64,000 nt of DNA from contig OZ245813.1 in the NCBI GenBank assembly GCA_965228445.1, positions 3,720,001 to 3,784,000 on the forward strand, written 5' to 3'. The notes beneath the pieces were generated by a model. That model was not told where the DNA came from and did no database searches. It saw only the letters and a list, made by a program, of their open reading frames with translations. This stretch comes from Thalassobaculum sp965228445. GTDB lineage: Bacteria; Pseudomonadota; Alphaproteobacteria; Thalassobaculales; Thalassobaculaceae. Numbering within the stretch: position 1 is the first letter of the stretch; every line of letters starts with the position of its first letter. A program made the translations under genes and the position numbers. Positions 61,524-64,000 of this stretch are shown here, in pieces.

Positions 61524-62534
61524 TCAGCCCAGCAGGTCCGCCACCGCCTGTCGCAGCACCGCTTCGTCGGCCGGGTTCAGGTTCGGGTTGCCGGCGCGGT
61601 GGCCCCAGTCGGAGACGATGGGGCGGAACTCGGCATTCGGCATCTGCGCCGTCTCGCGCTCGCTGTCCAGGGCTGTGAAGTACAGGTCCGTGGTCGACGG
61701 CATGATGATGCTCTTCGCCGTGATCGCGCCGAGCGCCTTGGCCAGATCGCCCTGGTGGACCTCGTTGTCGGAGATGTCGGAGCGGGACCAGGTGTCGAGG
61801 CTGGCCAGCAGGTCGTCGCCGCTGCGCCGCAGGAAGTTGCCTTCCCAGCTCCGCACCAGCCAGTCCTCCAGCGAGCTGAACCCGGCTCCGCGCCACAGCT
61901 CCTCGCGGTAGAAGGTCTGGCTCATCGCCCAGCCGGCATAGACCCGGCCCATGGCGCGCAGGCCGGTCACCGGACGGTCGCGGAAATAGGTCCCGGCCCA
62001 GGCCACGTCGGCGGTCAGCGTGGCCCGCACCCCCTCCAGGAACACCTTGTTGTGCGGTGAGGTCTTCGCACTCGTGCAGACCGCGCAGATCCGCTCGACC
62101 ATGTCCGGGAACAGGCTGCCCCAGTGCAGCGCCTGCTGGCCGCCCATCGACCAGCCGTAGATCAGCGCCACCCTGTCGACCCCGAACACCTCCTGCACCA
62201 GCCGCTTCTGGGCGTGCACGTTGTCCCAATGGGTGAAGACCGGGAAGCGGCCATGGCCGAAAGGCTCGGCCAAGGTGCTCGGGCTGGTCGACAATCCGTT
62301 GGTGAACATGTTCGGGATGACGACGAACCAGTCGCTCGGGTCCAGCACCCGGCCCGGCCCGATCAGCCACTGGGTGTCGTAGTGCTGGGCGCCGTAGGAG
62401 GTCGGATAGAGCACCAGGTTCGAGCGGTCCGGCGCCAGCGTGCCGTAGGTCTTGTAGGCGAGGCGCAGGTTCGGGACCGTCGCCCCGTGCTGCAGGGTCG
62501 TCGGGCCGAGATCGTAATAGGCATAGTCCGGCAT
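61524..62534 (-). CDS. MetX-family alpha/beta hydrolase (homoserine acetyltransferase-like)
   Basis: 336 residues from the ATG at 62534 with GGAG six bases upstream. Alpha/beta-hydrolase with nucleophile Ser in YGWSMGGQQALHW, probable Asp in STTDLYF and His in SDWGHRAGNP. Similar overall to homoserine O-acetyltransferase but shorter (MetX is about 370-400) and the usual GHDAFL is GHRAGN, so it may be a hydrolase or acyltransferase of another specificity. No met genes nearby. Confidence 0.78.
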   Translation of the reverse strand: MPDYAYYDLGPTTLQHGATVPNLRLAYKTYGTLAPDRSNLVLYPTSYGAQHYDTQWLIGPGRVLDPSDWFVVIPNMFTNGLSTSPSTLAEPFGHGRFPVFTHWDNVHAQKRLVQEVFGVDRVALIYGWSMGGQQALHWGSLFPDMVERICAVCTSAKTSPHNKVFLEGVRATLTADVAWAGTYFRDRPVTGLRAMGRVYAGWAMSQTFYREELWRGAGFSSLEDWLVRSWEGNFLRRSGDDLLASLDTWSRSDISDNEVHQGDLAKALGAITAKSIIMPSTTDLYFTALDSERETAQMPNAEFRPIVSDWGHRAGNPNLNPADEAVLRQAVADLLG

Positions 62535-62827
62535 GGGGCGCTCCGGGTTCCGGCGAAAGCCGGGATTAGACCACGGTTCTCGCTTTGTCCGACAGGCCCG
62601 GAAAGACATGGTGATTATTCAAATATGATCCAAATAGCCGGTTATTCCATCATCCCGGAATGTCGGGCTGGCCTGTAGCTAAATGACGAAAAAATAGAGT
62701 TAATTTTTGTTAACCTTGAATTTTAGCGAATATTGAACTGTTCGTGGGGAACAGTCACGGCAAGGGCGGACCCGGTCTGCAGCTTCGCACGTCACGGCGC
62801 CCACTCGCTGCACACGGTGTTCATGAC

Positions 62828-64000
62828 ATGACTGACAAGCGCTCCAAGCCGGACGGATCCGCCGCCGGGAAATCCTCTCTCCGTTTCGCCGATCTGCGGA
62901 CCAAGACGAAGGTCCTGCTCGGCGTCTCCCTGCCCCTGATCCTCACGATGGTGATCGGCGGTCTCTCGCTGTTCAACATCGACAAGATCACCACTACCAA
63001 CAAGTGGGTGGAGCATACCCGGATCGTGCTGAGCGAGGCTGCCGGCGTCGTCGGCTCCGCGGTGAACATGGAGACCGGCCTGCGCGGGTATCTCCTGTCC
63101 GGCAAGGAGGCGTTCCTCGAGCCCTATACCGAGGGCGAGAAGGAGGTCTATCTGCACATCGCCAACCTGCAGAAGACCGTCAGCGACAATCCTCCGCAGG
63201 TGGCGCGTCTGGCCGAGGCGGAGACGGTGCTCCGGGGCTGGCAGGCCGACGTGGTCGAGCCGATGCTGGAGATGAGGCGGCAGGTCGGCAGCTCGGTGAC
63301 CATGGACGATGTCGCCGCGGCCGTCGGCGAGGCGCGCGGCAAGGCGTATTTCGACAGATTCCGCTCGATCATGGCCGACTTCGCCGCCGAAGAGACGGCG
63401 CTGATGGAGCAGCGCAACGCCGAGAACGACGAGACGGTCTCGTCGAGCTTCGTCCTGATCTCCGCCACGACCCTGGTCGCGGTGGTCGCCGGCCTGGTGC
63501 TCGCCTGGCTCATCGGCGGCTCCATCGCCGGCCCGATCGGCGCAATGACCGCCGCCATGCGCAAGCTGGCCGACGGCGACCTGACCGTGGGCATCGAGGG
63601 AACCGGCCGCGGCGACGAGGTCGGCGAGATGGCCCGGGCGACCGAGATCTTCAAGACCAATGCCATCGAGGCCCAGCAGGCCCGCGAGGAGCGCCGCCGC
63701 CGCGAGCAGGAGGCGGCCGAGGAGAAGCGCCAGCAGATGCGGGCGCTGGCGGAGAACTTCCGATCCTCCGTCGGAGCGGTCATCGAGACGGTCTCGACCT
63801 CGGCGTCGGAGCTGCAGAGCACCGCGCGGTCGATGTCGTCGACCGCCGAGGCCACCAACGGCCTGACCATCACGGTGGCCAGCGCCTCGGAGGAGGCGTC
63901 GACCAATGTGAACACCGTGGCCGCCGCCGCCGAGGAACTGTCGAGCTCGATCTCGGAGATCACCCGCCAGATCAGCGACTCGAACGAGATCGCCCGCAAG
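62828..64000 (+). CDS. Methyl-accepting chemotaxis protein with CHASE3-like sensor (cut by window edge)
   Basis: 391 codons to the right edge without a stop. A charged head of about 23 residues, membrane helix 1 (about 26-46), a helical periplasmic domain with the CHASE3 signature NMETGLRGYLLSGKEAFLEPY, membrane helix 2 (about 206-228), HAMP (about 229-282: PIGAMTAAMRKLADGDLTVGI) and the start of the signalling domain (ASEEASTNVNTVAAAAEELSSSISEI). The methylation and kinase-contact tip lies beyond the window. Signals to CheA. The 218 bp before it are AT-rich, with nothing else identified. Confidence 0.93.
   Translation, partial: MTDKRSKPDGSAAGKSSLRFADLRTKTKVLLGVSLPLILTMVIGGLSLFNIDKITTTNKWVEHTRIVLSEAAGVVGSAVNMETGLRGYLLSGKEAFLEPYTEGEKEVYLHIANLQKTVSDNPPQVARLAEAETVLRGWQADVVEPMLEMRRQVGSSVTMDDVAAAVGEARGKAYFDRFRSIMADFAAEETALMEQRNAENDETVSSSFVLISATTLVAVVAGLVLAWLIGGSIAGPIGAMTAAMRKLADGDLTVGIEGTGRGDEVGEMARATEIFKTNAIEAQQAREERRRREQEAAEEKRQQMRALAENFRSSVGAVIETVSTSASELQSTARSMSSTAEATNGLTITVASASEEASTNVNTVAAAAEELSSSISEITRQISDSNEIARK

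Overview
The window looks like chromosomal DNA of a high-GC alphaproteobacterium, most probably a (marine?) member of the Rhodospirillales. The signs are a split F0 operon with separate b and b' subunits (atpI-atpB-atpE-atpF'-atpF), DUF721/dsbA-like/smc/mutY side by side, a YejABEF importer, abundant ABC importers and GTG starts. No IS element, prophage, CRISPR array, tRNA or rRNA was recognised. Species assignment is inference.

Layout. 1-2342: EmrAB-type efflux pair (emrB cut by the left edge) with a divergent TetR regulator and a 17-bp operator-like palindrome. 2339-12541: an unbroken eight-gene minus-strand operon, transcribed atzF-like allophanate hydrolase, Dpp/Opp-type importer (binding protein, two permeases, double ATPase), atzH-like, atzG-like, atzE-like amidase, with a divergent LysR regulator; it reads as a complete import-and-hydrolyse module for an N-carboxy-urea or oxalurate-type nitrogen compound. 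12551-14345: a divergent sugar dehydrogenase/lactonase pair. 14555-20876: glycine betaine hub, with choline-sulfatase (betC) and betaine aldehyde dehydrogenase (betB) facing a glycine/sarcosine/dimethylglycine methyltransferase fusion followed by metK, which supplies its methyl donor. 21505-24302: a TonB energising operon (Cys-containing small leader ORF, exbB, two different exbD, tonB), then an intradiol dioxygenase.

25304-28965: periplasmic 5'-nucleotidase-like protein, a glutathione transferase and a class III CoA-transferase. 29129-32140: molybdate importer modCBA with a short ModE regulator and a ModE-box-like palindrome. 32396-39822: a complete LIV/HAAT-type importer (five genes), a TcuA-like FAD dehydrogenase and a GntR/FCD regulator with a matching operator. 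39905-42468: F0 part of ATP synthase. 42671-48592: smc, DsbA-like oxidoreductase, DUF721/DciA-like protein, and mutY. 48589-55791: yejABEF importer, hisN-type phosphatase, membrane-anchored cytochrome c. 56070-57688: kdsB-pheA. 57820-58989: rmuC. 59120-61379: def-fmt-truA. 61524-62534: MetX-family alpha/beta hydrolase. 62828-64000: CHASE3-type chemoreceptor cut by the right edge.

Most noteworthy: the second ExbD has Asn in place of the proton-carrying Asp of the first; a 22-residue Cys-containing leader ORF is translationally coupled to exbB; the atzF-importer-atzHGE operon carries all its own genes for uptake and hydrolysis; two betaine-forming routes face each other; and a REP-like hairpin-doublet family is dispersed in the window.
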